A program made the position numbers and the translations under genes. Positions 14,202-29,720 of a stretch of DNA of 64,000 bases are shown in pieces (position 1 is the stretch's first letter; every line of letters begins with the position of its first letter). This stretch comes from Isoetes taiwanensis. Taxonomy: Eukaryota > Streptophyta > Lycopodiopsida > Isoetales > Isoetaceae. The stretch covers positions 7,258,001 to 7,322,000 of the forward strand of contig JAJEKV010000064.1 of the NCBI GenBank assembly GCA_021234155.1. Reading direction: 5' to 3'. The notes below the pieces were generated by a model. The model was not told the origin of the DNA and searched no databases. It worked only from the letters and a program-made list of their open reading frames with translations.

Positions 14202-15960
14202 TAGGATTTTTAACGTCCATGGAGACCAACTAACAAAAGGAGCATGGAAGCCTAAAAAGTACATCAAAATAGAATAGAATAGAATAGAATAGAATAGATT
14301 TTTTATCGTCCACGACGACCAATTGGCCTATGGGACCCAAATAAAAAGAGAGCAGCAAGCGTATTACTGTCAGGATTAAAAAACCCACGCCCCGAAGGGT
14401 TTTCGAGGGAAAAACCTTAGCAGTAATAAGTATGCTGGTACACTGTACAATTGTATAGGGCAATTCAGTACTGTCCCGAATGACACAACTGAGTCCATGT
14501 ATCCATATCCTCCTGGAGGTATGACCCCAACAAGCCCACGGACATCGTCTTCAATAACTCATGCAGCGGTTGGTCAGGCACAACTAACTGAACATACCGC
14601 GCTCAGATATGGGCAAACGCTGGGCAGATCTGGAGGGCATGCCATTCATCTTAAATGGCGCCCTAGTGGCAACACTGACAAAGCCTATCCTCCCATGCTT
14701 CTCGAATCCAACGCCCCGTCTCAATGCGGAGACAATGTGCATCCGTGCGAATGGAAGCTATAAGCCTGCGCTTCTTCATTGGCAAATGGGTGCACAAGTA
14801 CTGGTGTGGGCCTCTCGTGAACATAGGATTGACTTGCTGCTGATAGTATGCCATCTTAACGTGTGTCAGAGCATCTGCATCCCAGAGCTTGTGAAGGAAA
14901 CTAGCATCTAGGTAGAGCTTTAGTGCATTGTGATTCTTCTTTGTCCGTACCTGTATGCATCTGTCTGCCTATACATCCTAACGCAAGAACCACTGAGCTT
15001 GCTTGTCCTTCCAGCAGGCTTTTAGGCGTTGGGGACCCATTGCTACGGCCAAAGCAAGGTTAGGCAAACGTGTATCACCCATAGCGACCGCCTTCTGGAA
15101 GTAAATAATATGGTGTTCCAATGCAACCCGTTGAAGCGGTGGAAAACACGTATCCTGGAGTAGGATCTAGTATAGAACTGTGGACTTTACCCCAAGGACT
15201 CGTGCTAAGAAGGCTTTCTGCACCTGCTCGAGATCATTTCAGGTGGTGAGGGATATCACCGGACCCCACACCTCTGCCCCATACAGGAGAATCGGCTCGA
15301 CCAAGGCCCTAAAGAGGTGTGACTAGTGGCCTCAGACATATAACTCGACCTTATGGCTGTTGCTCTGCATGGCATATAGTGCTTTCCAACCCACCGTGGC
15401 AGCATCGTGGTAGTAGACAAATCGATCCCCAAATACTTGTAGGTCGGAGCCACCTCGACTTCTTGTCCTGGTAAGTGAATGAGAGAAGCCTTGGCTGACG
15501 GGATGACGAAACTAGCAGCACCCTAGTTTTGGCCAAGTTAACTCGCATGCCAGTGAATTGGCAGAACGTGTCAAGAGAATCCAGATGATGTTGCATGTCC
15601 GCTGAAGTATAAGCCAGGAGGTCCACATCCTCAGCATATATGAGTTGCCGGATTATGTGATGCATGAGATGGGTGCCCGCACCTCCGTGCTCAGAAAGCC
15701 AGTCTTTCAGCTAATCAATGTATAGGCCAAAGAGTGTGGGGGAGAGGGGGCAACCCTGACGTACTCCAATACTACTGACTACCAGCTGTCCTGATGATGT
15801 GAGACGTCCTGAGCATGCCTGTATAGCCTGTCAGCGGGGGTTCCTAGCTGCCGCAATCTGTCCCATAACTTGTCTCGGGGCACTGTGTCAAAAGCTTTTG
15901 CGAAATCCACGAAACAACAGTACATGTTAATGCTAATGCTAATGATAATTTTGAGCTATA
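14158..15960 (-). mobile_element. 5'-truncated LINE with a second short LINE 3' end beside it
   Basis: The minus strand encodes scattered pieces of a LINE reverse transcriptase. An FVDFAKAFDTVP-like palm motif lies near 15890, a YAEDVDLLA variant of YxDD near 15630, an AEVWGPV-like thumb near 15265, and a C-terminal cysteine/histidine segment (LRIETGRW...CQCC) at 14663-14854. Frames are interrupted many times, so no protein can be made. The 3' end carries an AGAAT pentamer tail at about 14268-14300. Directly beyond it lies a second 3' terminus of only about 75 bp with a GATA tail at 14158-14200. The shared terminal motif (GTCC...GGGACC) recurs at 27320-27360, so both belong to the local LINE family. 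Confidence 0.8.
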
Positions 15961-16189
15961 TGGAAATACCAAACGCCACATTATGACCTTCAGAAGTAAG
16001 GCAATCATAACGCCACATTATGTCCTGCAAAAAAACCTTGAAGTTGGATGGGAAAATGCTATGGTCGTTCTTTTTCTTAACAATGTTGCATTAGATTGTC
16101 CATATTCCTAAGCTAACAACCAAAAGTATTTGGGCTCAATAATGGCAACGAAAGTAGCTTTCAGAAAGTAACATTTGCTTGTAACGTAA

Positions 16190-16500
16190 ATGCAAGGTAA
16201 CAACAATTCTGTCTTTAGAGCCAATGGCGTGCTGCCATGTGGCAACAGTTCTTTTAAAGAATATGAAACACAGTTTTGTCTTCTGCGACAACTTTTTTTA
16301 CCACAGAGTTCTTCCATTTTACCTGCGATTCTGCCTATTCTACCCACGATTCTTGCTGTTTTACCCACCATTCTGCCTGATTTCACCCGACAGAATCGTT
16401 TTTACCTTGCATTCACGTTGCAAGAATCACCTGCTGCCTCAAATTCCGGGGTGCGTCGGTGCTGACACCCCGGAATTTGAGGCAGCAGGTGATTCTTGTA
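16190..16500. repeat. Foldback element with perfect 33-bp arms upstream of ADH3
   Basis: The arms 16421-16453 and 16466-16498 are perfect reverse complements over 33 bp around a 12-nt loop. The preceding 230 bp contains runs of TTCTGCC/TTTTACCCA-like short repeats. A diverged sibling with the same organisation lies at 63090-63370. The hairpin ends about 208 bp before the ADH3 start codon, so it could lie in the promoter or 5' UTR. It may be a MITE-type foldback or a young small-RNA precursor; the sequence alone does not decide. Confidence 0.85.
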
Positions 16501-16706
16501 TACGGAAGATTAAATATACAGTTGTGTAACATAGACATCCTTATCCCCGTGACGCTTAGCCTAACTCAACCACAGCCCCTCGGGTGCCTTGTCGCTAGTG
16601 ACAGATGCACAAAATGGGCACAAAGAAATTTCTAAAAAAAGAAAAAAGACACAAACTTCATCTTGCAAAAATAATATCCTTGTACATCGCCATGCCAATG
16701 CCAGCA

Positions 16707-20253
<3,547 letters not shown>

Positions 20254-20760
20254 TTCGAGAAGCAGTCGCCACCCTTTTCCATATTCTAGATAATGTATAT
20301 TGATAAAAGGGAGGAAGTCAAATTTATCATTGTTGTTTAAAAGCGGCAAGCGTGGACCCCAATCTAAAGACTGTAGTCCACATCAATTGTGGCAAGTGGC
20401 ATCTGTAGTGCTTCCTCAGCTTGCACCATCACATACTGGATACACTTGTTGTAGAAGGTTTGTCATTTTACCATTTATCCACAATTCCAACTATTAATAA
20501 GTGGAGTAAAGAGGGGAGAAACTCCCAAATGCTTTTATGTTTTGCTGTATTTCACGAATGCTTATGAGTTTCAGGATGCCCTTTGGTCAACATAGAAGCC
20601 TTGTAGAAATTTCATTGTCATCACACCCTTAAATTTTTGTGTATTTCACCAAATCTCTCTCTTCAACAAATATTTATCCTGTTCTACTTTGAAGCTATTG
20701 GATATGGTCTAGTCATTTCACAACTGCTCTAGAACTATTATGTTAGGGGTTAATGTTTGT

Positions 20761-20844
20761 TGGCTGGCCATTACGCGTGGGTAAGGCCACTTGGCGAGCC
20801 CGTTAGGGCGAGTGAGTGGCCGCACCCTGCGTAATGGCCAGCCA
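20761..20844. repeat. Foldback hairpin downstream of ADH3
   Basis: The arms TGGCTGGCCATTACGC (20761-20776) and GCGTAATGGCCAGCCA (20829-20844) are perfect reverse complements over 16 bp. An inner GGCCACT/AGTGGCC stem lies inside a GC-rich loop. It begins about 507 bp after the ADH3 stop codon. It resembles a small MITE, but no target duplication was clear. Confidence 0.8.
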
Positions 20845-21898
20845 GCGAATATTTCCCCTCGAAATGTTATTTCGCACGTGCCGCCCCCTTTTGTTCAATC
20901 TGGCAGACACTAGCAGTCTTCCAGGACAGGAAAGTTATAGGATGTAGTAAGGGTGATAATATGGAATATGACCTGCCCTAACATTTTGTATACAAGAATG
21001 TTAGTTGGCATGGAAGCAAGGCCGACGACGCGCCTCGGCGTCGAGGCGTTGTTGACATGCCAGAGTGTTTGAATCCATGAAACATGGCACAACTCTATTG
21101 GATTCCGGGTGCAAAATATAACATAATTGGTCTTTACGAGAAAGAATAATGTAATCCGACTTGCTATAATGATTATACCTCTATTTGATTGATCCAATTC
21201 TAGAATTTAAACTCATAAATGCTTCCCTTAAACAGGTACATCTTATCCCTTGCGTGAGATCTTTTGTTCGTAGCCAATATTTGGGGAATTAATGTAGAAC
21301 TTGAGGACATTTAGGAAGCTAATGTAGAACTCGAGGACATCTAAACAAGTTCTAAGAATGTTGACCAAGGGCATCCCATAAATTTTAAGCGCCAGGAGCA
21401 TTTTAGCATAAATTTTGAAAAAGTCAAGGGCATTTTAGGTATCTCTCTTTCGGGGGCATGCTTCGTTGTGAGAGGCCACGTCAACAAATTGGGCATTGTA
21501 CCCAGCTTGGATAGAGTTCTTTTGCTCGAACTATTTTTCAATTTGGGATTTGGTCCCGAAAATCTAAAACTGAAAGTTTTGGCAGGTATGTTACGTTTTT
21601 TTCTTAGCCAAACCATTCTAGAAACATTATTTTCGAGGCATCTGTCTCAGAAGCACTATTTTCGAAACTGAGTTTTATGGACGATAGATGAGGGGCTTGG
21701 CATGCTGAAATGATGCTGGCTGAATAGCTTGACATACTAAAATGATATTGGATGAGGGGCCTAACATTCTAAAATGAGGAAGAGTGAAGGGCCTGACGTG
21801 CTTGGAGGAGGACACAGAGGGCAATGTGATGGGCTAAAAGCAGTTTTTTAGCATACGTGTCGCCCACATATTTTTTGACATATATAAAGAAAAAACAT

Positions 21899-22185
21899 AC
21901 CCTAACGAGAATGGCATAATCGGTTTATGTAATTTTCATTGTGTAGACTTTATTACTTGATCTAGATAATGCCTCTGGATCAAAACGCACCCTAACGAGA
22001 CTGCATACTCATCTCATGTAATTTTCATTGTATTGACTTTATTACTCGATCGAAGTCCAAGCTGATAATGCCTTTGGATTAAAACACACCCTAATGAGAA
22101 TGGCATAATCATCTCATGTAATTTTCATTGTATAGACTTTATTACTCGATCGAAGTCCAAGCTAGATAATGCCTCTAGATCAATG
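21899..22185. repeat. Tandem repeat of about 90-98 bp, nearly three units
   Basis: Units begin with CCCTAACGAGA-like sequence near 21900, 21990 and 22088. Each contains ATGTAATTTTCATTGT...GACTTTATTAC and ends in ATAATGCCTCTGGATCAAAA. Units 2 and 3 share an ACTCGATCGAAGTCCAAGCT insertion missing from unit 1. Confidence 0.85.
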
Positions 22186-24419
22186 AGAAGAACGTATAAA
22201 GCAGTGGTCATGCTATTCAATTGGCTCATGGAACAGCTACGGGTGCATAAACTTGAGTTGATTCATGAGATACTTTAAAGGCAAAAGATCTTTTTCCTTA
22301 AGAGTTTAACTGACCTAGCCAATAGTCTGTATGATTTTACTAATACTATTATTTAGCTGGAGATATATATAACTAGCTGTCCATGGTGGAACTACAAGAT
22401 TCCTTTAATGGTTAACCCTTTCGGCGTGTGTAACTAAGTCTATATTGTTCGAAGGGAAGAAGCCGGTCACAAGATGTGGGTGAGGATAGGACGAGGCCCC
22501 ATACTCTTCTCAGGTTGAGTAGGAGGATGCCATCCTCAGTGTTGATGGATAACAATGGTCTCTAGAAGTGTCTAAAGGTCTCTCTTGGTTATTGAACTAT
22601 GGAGGGGATACATCAGATTTATTGTAATGTGGTTGTGTGTCTCTTGGTTTAATGATATAGAGGATATAGGAACCTTACTGGAATCAAGGAGATAAAATTT
22701 CTTTCCTTGAGTTCATTGGTAGAACGAATTTGACTTTATAAGGGGAAAACTCGCCAAGAACCAGATAAGCCATGGGCCAGATCACCATTAAGTAGGTCAT
22801 CTAGCTTGTCTTCTACATGATTTGGATGATTGATTCAAACTGTGGGACAGACCCTACACGGTTTGGAGTGGGACGCTCTATAAATCCTACTTGTTTAAAC
22901 CTCTATATATGCTTGAAAACATCATAATATGGGAGGACACATTGAGTCCAAAAAAGGGGATGGAACAAAAGGGGATGTTAGAAGCGCTCAAGCTCTGCTA
23001 TGCATGCATTTCCTTTTCTATTAAATAAAAGAAGAAAAAGAAGAAGAATTCTAGACATGCTGATATTATGATACATCGTCAAAATCATATTGGAAAAGTG
23101 TACAATTAAATGCTCTATGCAATCATGGTGTTACATATTTGCTCTCTCATCTTAGAACAAATAATCTACCTTTTTTTTTTTAATGCAGAATCAACTTTAA
23201 AGCAATTGTCTACGCTTGGTGGGAGCATGCAGAATTAACTTTCAATCAATGATCTATTCTTGCAGTGGACAATTCTAGAAAGAACTTGAGAGTGTGCAAA
23301 TATCCTTATTACAATTTTTGCAAAGGATGGCCAGGCCGTATTTAGCCTTATCCGCGAATAGTAAGCTGATACATGTCGACTTTCTGAATCTTGCATGCTG
23401 CTGCTTGCCACTTTTGGTCTCGATTCTGGTCTTACTCTATAATCTGCAACAATCCAATCGTTGTGGCGTCGTCCGTGTTTCAGCTCCAGAATTGCCTCAG
23501 TAGGCAATTCCCTTATACAGAAAGACATGGGCATCCCGAGAAATCCCCCAAAATTGTTCCTATTTTAGCAAAATAGAAATACTATATATTACAAAGTTTA
23601 CCACCAATGGGGTCGTCACTTTGTGCACCACTAGATGCATTCGTAATGAGTTACTACAAGAGTAATTTGCCTCTAATTAGCTATTGACAATTGCTTAAAG
23701 TTGTCCTCCAATGCACAGACAAATGCAGAAATTCGTTTCAAGTTGCATGCGTAAATCTTTGGCAATTTATCCATCATCCCTGCCCTTAAACGAAATGTGG
23801 TCTTCGATTGAATAGGACTATGATTTAGGTACTCACAGCTTTTGCATTGCATAACAAAACATGGTTGGAATTCCTCCAAATGTGCAATAAATCATGTCGA
23901 GATGAGAATGTTCTATAAAGACATGATTATCTACGATGGCCAAATTTCCAAAATTCATATTAGGCTACTAATTGGAGAAGCAAATGATATGGATAAAGAA
24001 AGCCTCCAAATATTAGGGTATTTTAAAATAGTATCATTGATCCTTCAACAAATCTAGTAGTATGTGCCGCTTACTATTTGGTCCGTCGAACCAACTTAAT
24101 CAGTAAGTTGTCCAACAACAATATCAATCTAGCAAAAAACATCTTAGCTTTGAAAGACAAAATATGCAATTTACAATTTTGGGCAAAGGTCAAAGCAGCT
24201 AACTTAATTTAAATTATCAACCATTTGAGACCCACAAGGTCTATATGGCAAGCAGATACATAATGTTTTTAGGCATACCTTAGGCACATCTTTCAGTCTC
24301 TTTAATATATATATACAATCAACAAGTTATCAAAACTCTAAAAGTCCTTGACTTTTCAAGTTTTCCATATGCTCATAAAGCTTGATTACTTTCAATCTTT
24401 CATTATATATTATTCACTT
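22186..24419. other. Intergenic DNA, no gene recognised
   Basis: Only short, motif-less open frames are present, on both strands. I see no tRNA, hairpin or transposon ends that I can defend. A GAAGAAAAAGAAGAAG run lies near 23030. Confidence 0.45.
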
Positions 24420-25950
24420 GATGTATGCGCTGAGTTTCCTTAGATTCATATCCAACAGTTCCTGCAAACTACTACATGGGAGGTCAAATTCTTGCCTAAT
24501 GTGCTCATATGATGGGCATTTAAGAAATGCATGAAATTTGTCTTCAATCTTTGGCAGTACTAAGCAACACGGGCACAACCTGTTGCTTTGCTTCTAGAAA
24601 TGTTACACCATCAGCATATCTCAATAGCCAAATGATGGAATGATAATCTTAGTTGAGAAATTGTTTGCCTTGCTTTTATGCTAATGTCTGCCTTTATATA
24701 TAATTGCTTGCAATATTCATCTAAAGAATTCACAATATATAAAACTGAGATTTTGCCTCTGTACTTAATTTTGGTGCTCGCCATAGTTTGGTTATGACTT
24801 TTGACTAAACAAAAGCCTGAAAGTCCACAAATTTATCTGGCCAAGAAAAGGCAGCTATCCCCAAGATTCTGCCCACCTTAATACTTGCCAATACCAGCCA
24901 TTACTCTTCATTCTAGATTGGCGAAGAGTGTGGTATCCTTTCTGGCACTAGTTCAAGGACTTTATTCAAGTAGTGCAATATTTGATTAATTGGGATGAAT
25001 TTAGCCTCTGTCAATAACATGGTGTATGGAGTTTGTGCCCTACCCCCAATTCAGCAAGAAGAAATTGCTTTTGTACCTTTTCAATACGAGACCAACCAGA
25101 TCTTGACAAACTAGATGCCCATGTTAGACACCCATATAAAATTACCGGCCTCACTAATACTCCAAAAAGCAACCGCCATATACTCCAATGCTCAAGATTG
25201 TTTTCTTTACATATCTTAACCATCGCATAAAATAAGTGGAGATCTCTTGCAACCGAGGACAATTTATAGTTACTACTAACCTCAATTCATAAGTATTTGT
25301 CGACTGATACCATCTCCGAATCCTCTCCAATTGAGCATTCCGGTTTACTAGCAATCCTAAACACCTTTATCTTTGATTTGTCTTTATTCACCAGCATTCC
25401 CTTTTTTTTATAACAAAAATCATGCAGTACATCCGAGTGTCTTAGAACCCATCTTCTGTCCAAGATATCAGGGCAATGTCATCTGCAAAAAGCAATAATT
25501 GCACAACGTAACCAGAAAGATCTATGCCTGTACCTCCCTTTTCATGAAGTCATTGCTCCACCTCATAAATAAATAGGTCAAAAAGCAAAGATGAGCATAG
25601 GCAGCCTTGTTTAACACCAACTGTGCTTCGGACCCTATGTGTTTGCTCAAATGGAAATGACAATTTAACAAGTACCTGTTGATAGAGACATGTCACAGCT
25701 TCTCTCAACTCAATTGGAATAGATAAAACCTCCATTCTAGCCTCTATCTTGTCTCTATGCACTTTATGAAATGCTTTGGACAAATCGATAAAAGCACAAT
25801 AGGCCTTCTTACCATGACCCTTTGCACATTTGTGATTACTCGTAAAGTAACAAGGTGATCTATTGTTGATTATCTGCATGAAAACCAACTTGACATATAG
25901 CCCTTGCATTTATTTGATCAGCCCAACATGAAAGTTACATAGGCAAATGA
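24420..25950 (-). mobile_element. Degenerate LINE reverse-transcriptase fragment
   Basis: Read on the minus strand, 25909-25550 encodes a LINE RT palm segment (AFIDLSKAFHKVHR, then GVKQGCLCSSLLFDLFI). 25262-25011 encodes the thumb region (VILYGCLTWASSL...KVQKQFLLAELGV). Near 24600-24450 a C-terminal Cys/His segment (HAFLKCPSYEHIR) follows. Frames are broken between these parts and the YxDD region falls in a disrupted stretch near 25480. The FLLAELGV thumb motif is shared with the larger LINE at 32.4-36.9 kb, so they are related. No 5' half or clear tail is seen. Confidence 0.8.
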
Positions 25951-26094
25951 TTTAAAAATAGTGTTACTAATGGATATAGTGCGATCATTAGCTACCAAAT
26001 TCTTGTCTCCACTTTTGTGAATTGGGACTATCCGGCTTAGACATCACACATTTGGAAATGCTCTATTAGGGAGGTGAGATTACATATCTCAGCA

Positions 26095-26400
26095 ACTGAG
26101 CCCTTTTTTCCTTCTAGCAGGTCTTAAGGCATTGTGGCCCCATTGCTATGGTGTAAGCCAGGTTGGGGAGACGAGCACCGTCCATACTGACCACCTTCTG
26201 AAAGTAGGTGATGTGATGATCTGGGGCTACTCTCTGAAGAGACATGAAACCTATCTCTTGCAACAGAATTTGATATGGAACTATGGATTTCACTCCCATT
26301 GCCCATGCTAAGAAGGCTTTCTACACTTGCTTCAAGTCATTCCAGGTAGTAAGGGATACCACCGGACCTCAAACCCTATGTTGAAGGTATTCCTGGCAAA
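26095..26400 (-). mobile_element. Short LINE fragment related to the 14-16 kb element
   Basis: About 290 bp is collinear with 14990-15280. Both read GGACCCATTGCTA / GGCCCCATTGCTATGG, then ACCTTCTGAAAGTAGGTGATGTG-like sequence, then ATGCTAAGAAGGCTTTCT and a CCACCGGACC block. It encodes part of the RT C-terminal region on the minus strand with a frame open for about 60 codons at 26299-26114. It is separate from the neighbouring LINE at 24420-25950 and probably a second insertion. Confidence 0.75.
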
Positions 26401-26819
26401 CCTTCAACTTCAATGGCTTAGAACCTCCAGGTTTCTTAAGACAACCACTCTGTGTGAGAAGATCCCAATAACAAAGCCTGAACACAAGTTTAGTACTGCT
26501 TTTCCAAATCAGAAAAAAGACTGCCTCAGAAAGAATGATGCCATTTGCAAGCAAAGAGAGATCTAATCATGATTTCAAATGATAAAGCTACTTAAAGTCT
26601 TAAGGAATGCAAGGCCAAAAGTCAGATGCTAAAAGATTTGCAGAGATAACTCAAATGTACATTCCTGTCTGGGCAAAAAATGAGTCAATATCCCTGGCAG
26701 TGAGCAATTTCCCAAGGATCAAACATTCTTTTTGCAAAAGCAGATGCAGGAAGGTTTTGAAATTCAAGATTTTTGCAAACAGACTGTTATATATGTTGCT
26801 AGTTTATTGAACTATTTAT

Positions 26820-27110
26820 GTTATGGAGGCCAGGTTTTGGTCGTTTGCACTTGGGATATGGTCGAGAAGCTGTAATTAAAGACAGGGCACAATAGGAACT
26901 GATGGAATGAGATTTGGATCTATTCTCCTCTGCTGTGGCAATTGAAAGTCAAGAGCCACTTTTGCAGCAGCAAGACATTGTTTGGGATATTCTCGATGAC
27001 CGATCATATATCCAAACCCGTTTTTTTAGTGGCCATGGCGCTGCATGCATGTTTAGAAAAATGAGGTAGTTGCACTCAGATCTGAATATCTGATCTTTTT
27101 CAAATGATTT
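26820..27110 (+). repeat. Dispersed repeat of about 300 bp, plus copy
   Basis: Starting at TGGAGGCCAGGTTTTGGTCG near 26824, this is the reverse complement of 29395-29720 along most of its length, and also of 29165-29345 over about 140 bp. Shared blocks include CACTTGGGATATGGTCGAGA, GGATCTATTCTCCTC and GCATGCATGTT. No coding potential is visible. Confidence 0.75.
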
Positions 27111-27299
27111 TTGGAGGAACAACAAGATAAAAGTTGTGGTGAGATGTAAGCTTGGCTCAATTTGAATCAAGGATGTTCAAGAAAATTGGATTCAAATTTG
27201 GAATGGCCAGTGCACTTTCCTGAGACAAGAAAGGGTGCGCACACTCAAATGATGATATCTCGAGGTTTACTAAACATTTTTGATGATTTTTGAAATTAC

Positions 27300-28700
27300 T
27301 ATCAAAGATAAAGATAAATGTTTTATCGTCCTCGGAAACCCAATCGGGTTATGGGACCCAATACAGAAGAAGGGGCATAAGCCCGAAACATTATAGACAA
27401 TGGAAGCAAAACAAAAACAATGCCAAAATTCATGAGAACAGAGCAAACGTAGACTCGAGCCAGACAGAAGCGACTAGATGTAACTACTGGCGCGCTTAAA
27501 CGTAACCTACCCAGGGATTCTGAGGCCACTGATCAAGAATAAGTGCGCCACCTCCCCGATAGACCGCCCATTTTCTTTGGAGCCTCGCCTCTCGGACCTT
27601 ACATAACTCATCATGCCGTCGAGTTAATTGAACTGGGGAGAGGTCTTCCTGGACCGAAAAGGGAGTGCCCTTGAGGTGACTCCCATGCTGTAGCACATAT
27701 AGTCGGTCCTGGGATGACGAAAATTGGACCAGAAGATGGCGTGGCCGGTCCGGCCGATGAGCACCTACTCGGTGCGCTGTAAAAGCTCCTGGACTCCGGA
27801 TATGCATAATATCCGTGAAAAAATGTGCAGCAGTCTCGCTATCCGAGCAGGAGGCTATGTCTGGGACGCCTACTAGACGCAAGTTCAAGTAGCGGTCTGC
27901 TTTCAGCTGGCCCATACATGGAATGTGTGTGCCATCGACGCGTTCTTCTTTGGTTCTGTGCATGTTCTGAGCTGCATTGTGCACTTGAACATTGAATTCA
28001 TGGATGGGGGCCTCTCGGCTGTCTCGATCACCGGGCTGCGGCATCAACACTCATGTCCGTTTGTACCTCTATGGTGCCTCACCAGTATCCACGACATCCG
28101 GAGCGCAAGGTGTGTGCAGATCTGTCTTGTGGCAAAGGGGAGCTATTGTGACCTATATATTCCTTCATCAAGTGCTCCAATATTTCCAGAACCTGCGCCC
28201 AACTGTCCAGAGGAAGCTGCACAGAATTTGCTGTAACTGTAACTCCCGACCAAACCGACTGCATCCTGGATTGAATTGTTAGCAAGGGGGACTGTGAGGT
28301 GGCCGAAGTTTCGTGAGGATCCGGGATGCATCTGCAGAAACTATGGGTGCAGGTGGAGGGGGCGGGCATGGCGTAGCCTTCACTGCCTTCCTCGCCATAT
28401 CTTTAGCCTTTCGTGTCATGGTGGGCAAGCAGAAATAATAAAAAGAACCTGATGCTAAGGGAGAAGGGATCGGGGAAGTAAAACCTGATGCTAAAGGAGA
28501 AGGGATCGGGGATGTGGTTGCTGGTACATGGCCTGTCGCAAAAGCAAAAACAAAAACCCCTCTTTGCAGAATCGGATGGCTTGATGCTGGCCCTTGTAGA
28601 GATGAGCTGAGCGGGCCACAAAGCAACTCGTGCTGGGCAAAATCGTGCTAGATGGGATCGTATCAACTGACCTGAGGTTGAGCAGACGAAGACTTCCACC
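27300..28700 (-). mobile_element. ORF1-only LINE derivative (HAL1-like)
   Basis: On the minus strand a LINE ORF1 region (about 28620-27496) runs straight into a 3' UTR at 27480-27306. That UTR ends in the same GTCCCATA...GGGTTTCCGAGGACGATAA type terminus as other LINEs here, and in short TTTATC repeats near 27300. No endonuclease or reverse transcriptase lies between. A full LINE would have about 3.3 kb of ORF2 at that point. A 36-bp direct repeat at about 28445-28515 duplicates part of the N-terminal or leader region. Confidence 0.75.
27496..28369 (-). pseudogene. LINE ORF1 nucleic-acid-binding protein, broken
   Basis: LINE ORF1 proteins coat the element's RNA. The piece at 28050-27496 holds the conserved C-terminal half: PDRPRHLLVQF, then DRLYVLQHGSHLKGT, then VQEDLSPVQLTRRHDELCKVREARL. 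This order (RRM-like part followed by the LKGT...EDL..P and RR...L motif) is that of L1-type ORF1. The N-terminal part lies in 28369-28079 and is separated by a stop and possible frame change near 28075. A proline-rich start (MTRKAKDMARK, PCPPPPPAP) lies near 28420 in another frame. The protein therefore cannot be made intact. Confidence 0.75.
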
Positions 28701-29164
28701 TATAAGAAAACCGGGAGCAAGATATGTGGCTCTGTGCAAAGCCCAACTCTGACAGAGGCGCCAAACGAAGTTGAAAGCTGGAAAAACAACAAACTAAACC
28801 AATCTGCTAGGTTGCTATACAGCCGATCTGCTGCTTCTGAGCTGTTGCTGCGGCCGTTGGGATCTGTTGTTGGTATGGCTGGGCTTGGGCTACCACCTGA
28901 ACGGAATCGGACATGAGCTAGAACGGGCCCTGGGCGCCCAGGCCCTTAGGCGGAGAAAAGTTCTAGGAAAGTGTTAAAAAAAAATTGTCCTGATCTGGAA
29001 CTGGAATTCAAAGTGGATCAAAAATTTTGTCAGCAAACTCTCACAAAAAAACTAGCAAGCAGTTTTTTGGATCTCAAGCTTTACAAGGGTTTCTTTGCAT
29101 GATTTCAACTGTCACGGGTCTGAATAGGGCCTTAGATCACGTGCACGGTGAATAATATCAACTC

Positions 29165-29345
29165 TTTTGGACACTTCTATTAAAGATAATATGTATACAA
29201 TTAGCTCTTGACTTCTAATTACCACAGTGGAGGAGAATAGATCCAAACCCCATTCCATTAGTTTCTATTGCTTCAGTCTTCAATTGCAACTTCTCGACCA
29301 CATCCCAAGTGCAAACGACCAAAACTTGGCCTCCATAATGTAAAC
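29165..29345 (-). repeat. Dispersed repeat, partial minus copy
   Basis: About 140 bp here matches the reverse complement of 26820-26960: TCTTGACTTCTAATTACCAC, ATAGATCCAAACCCCATTCC and CATCCCAAGTGCAAACGACC are all present. It lies directly upstream of a second, longer minus copy. Confidence 0.75.
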
Positions 29346-29394
29346 AAAAAGAGTTTACATTTCAGAGGTCGAAACGTGGTTGTTTTCATAGATA

Positions 29395-29720
29395 ACTAGG
29401 TGCACCATTTCGGAACATGCATGCAGAGCCATGGCAACTGAAATAATAAAGTTTGGATCTATCGGTCATCCTGAACGTTCCGAAACAATCTTGCTACTGA
29501 AAAAGGTGCTCTTGACTTATAATTGCCACATTGGGAGGAGGATAAATCCAAACCCCATTCCATCAGTGTCTATTGCTTCGCATTTTCAACTACAACTTCT
29601 CGATCATGTCCCAAGTGGAAGCGATTAAAACTCGACCTCCATAACCTAAACCCTACAGTAACCTAGCAACATATAGGGTTTATGTTTCAGAGGCCATATC
29701 CTAGTCATATTCGAACATGA
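29395..29720 (-). repeat. Dispersed repeat, longer minus copy
   Basis: This copy matches the reverse complement of 26820-27110 from ATGCATGCAGAGCCATGGC near 29418 through CTCGACCTCCATAACC near 29630. Together with the plus copy it forms an inverted pair flanking the HAL1-like LINE, so the 26.8-29.7 kb segment could fold back on itself. Confidence 0.75.
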
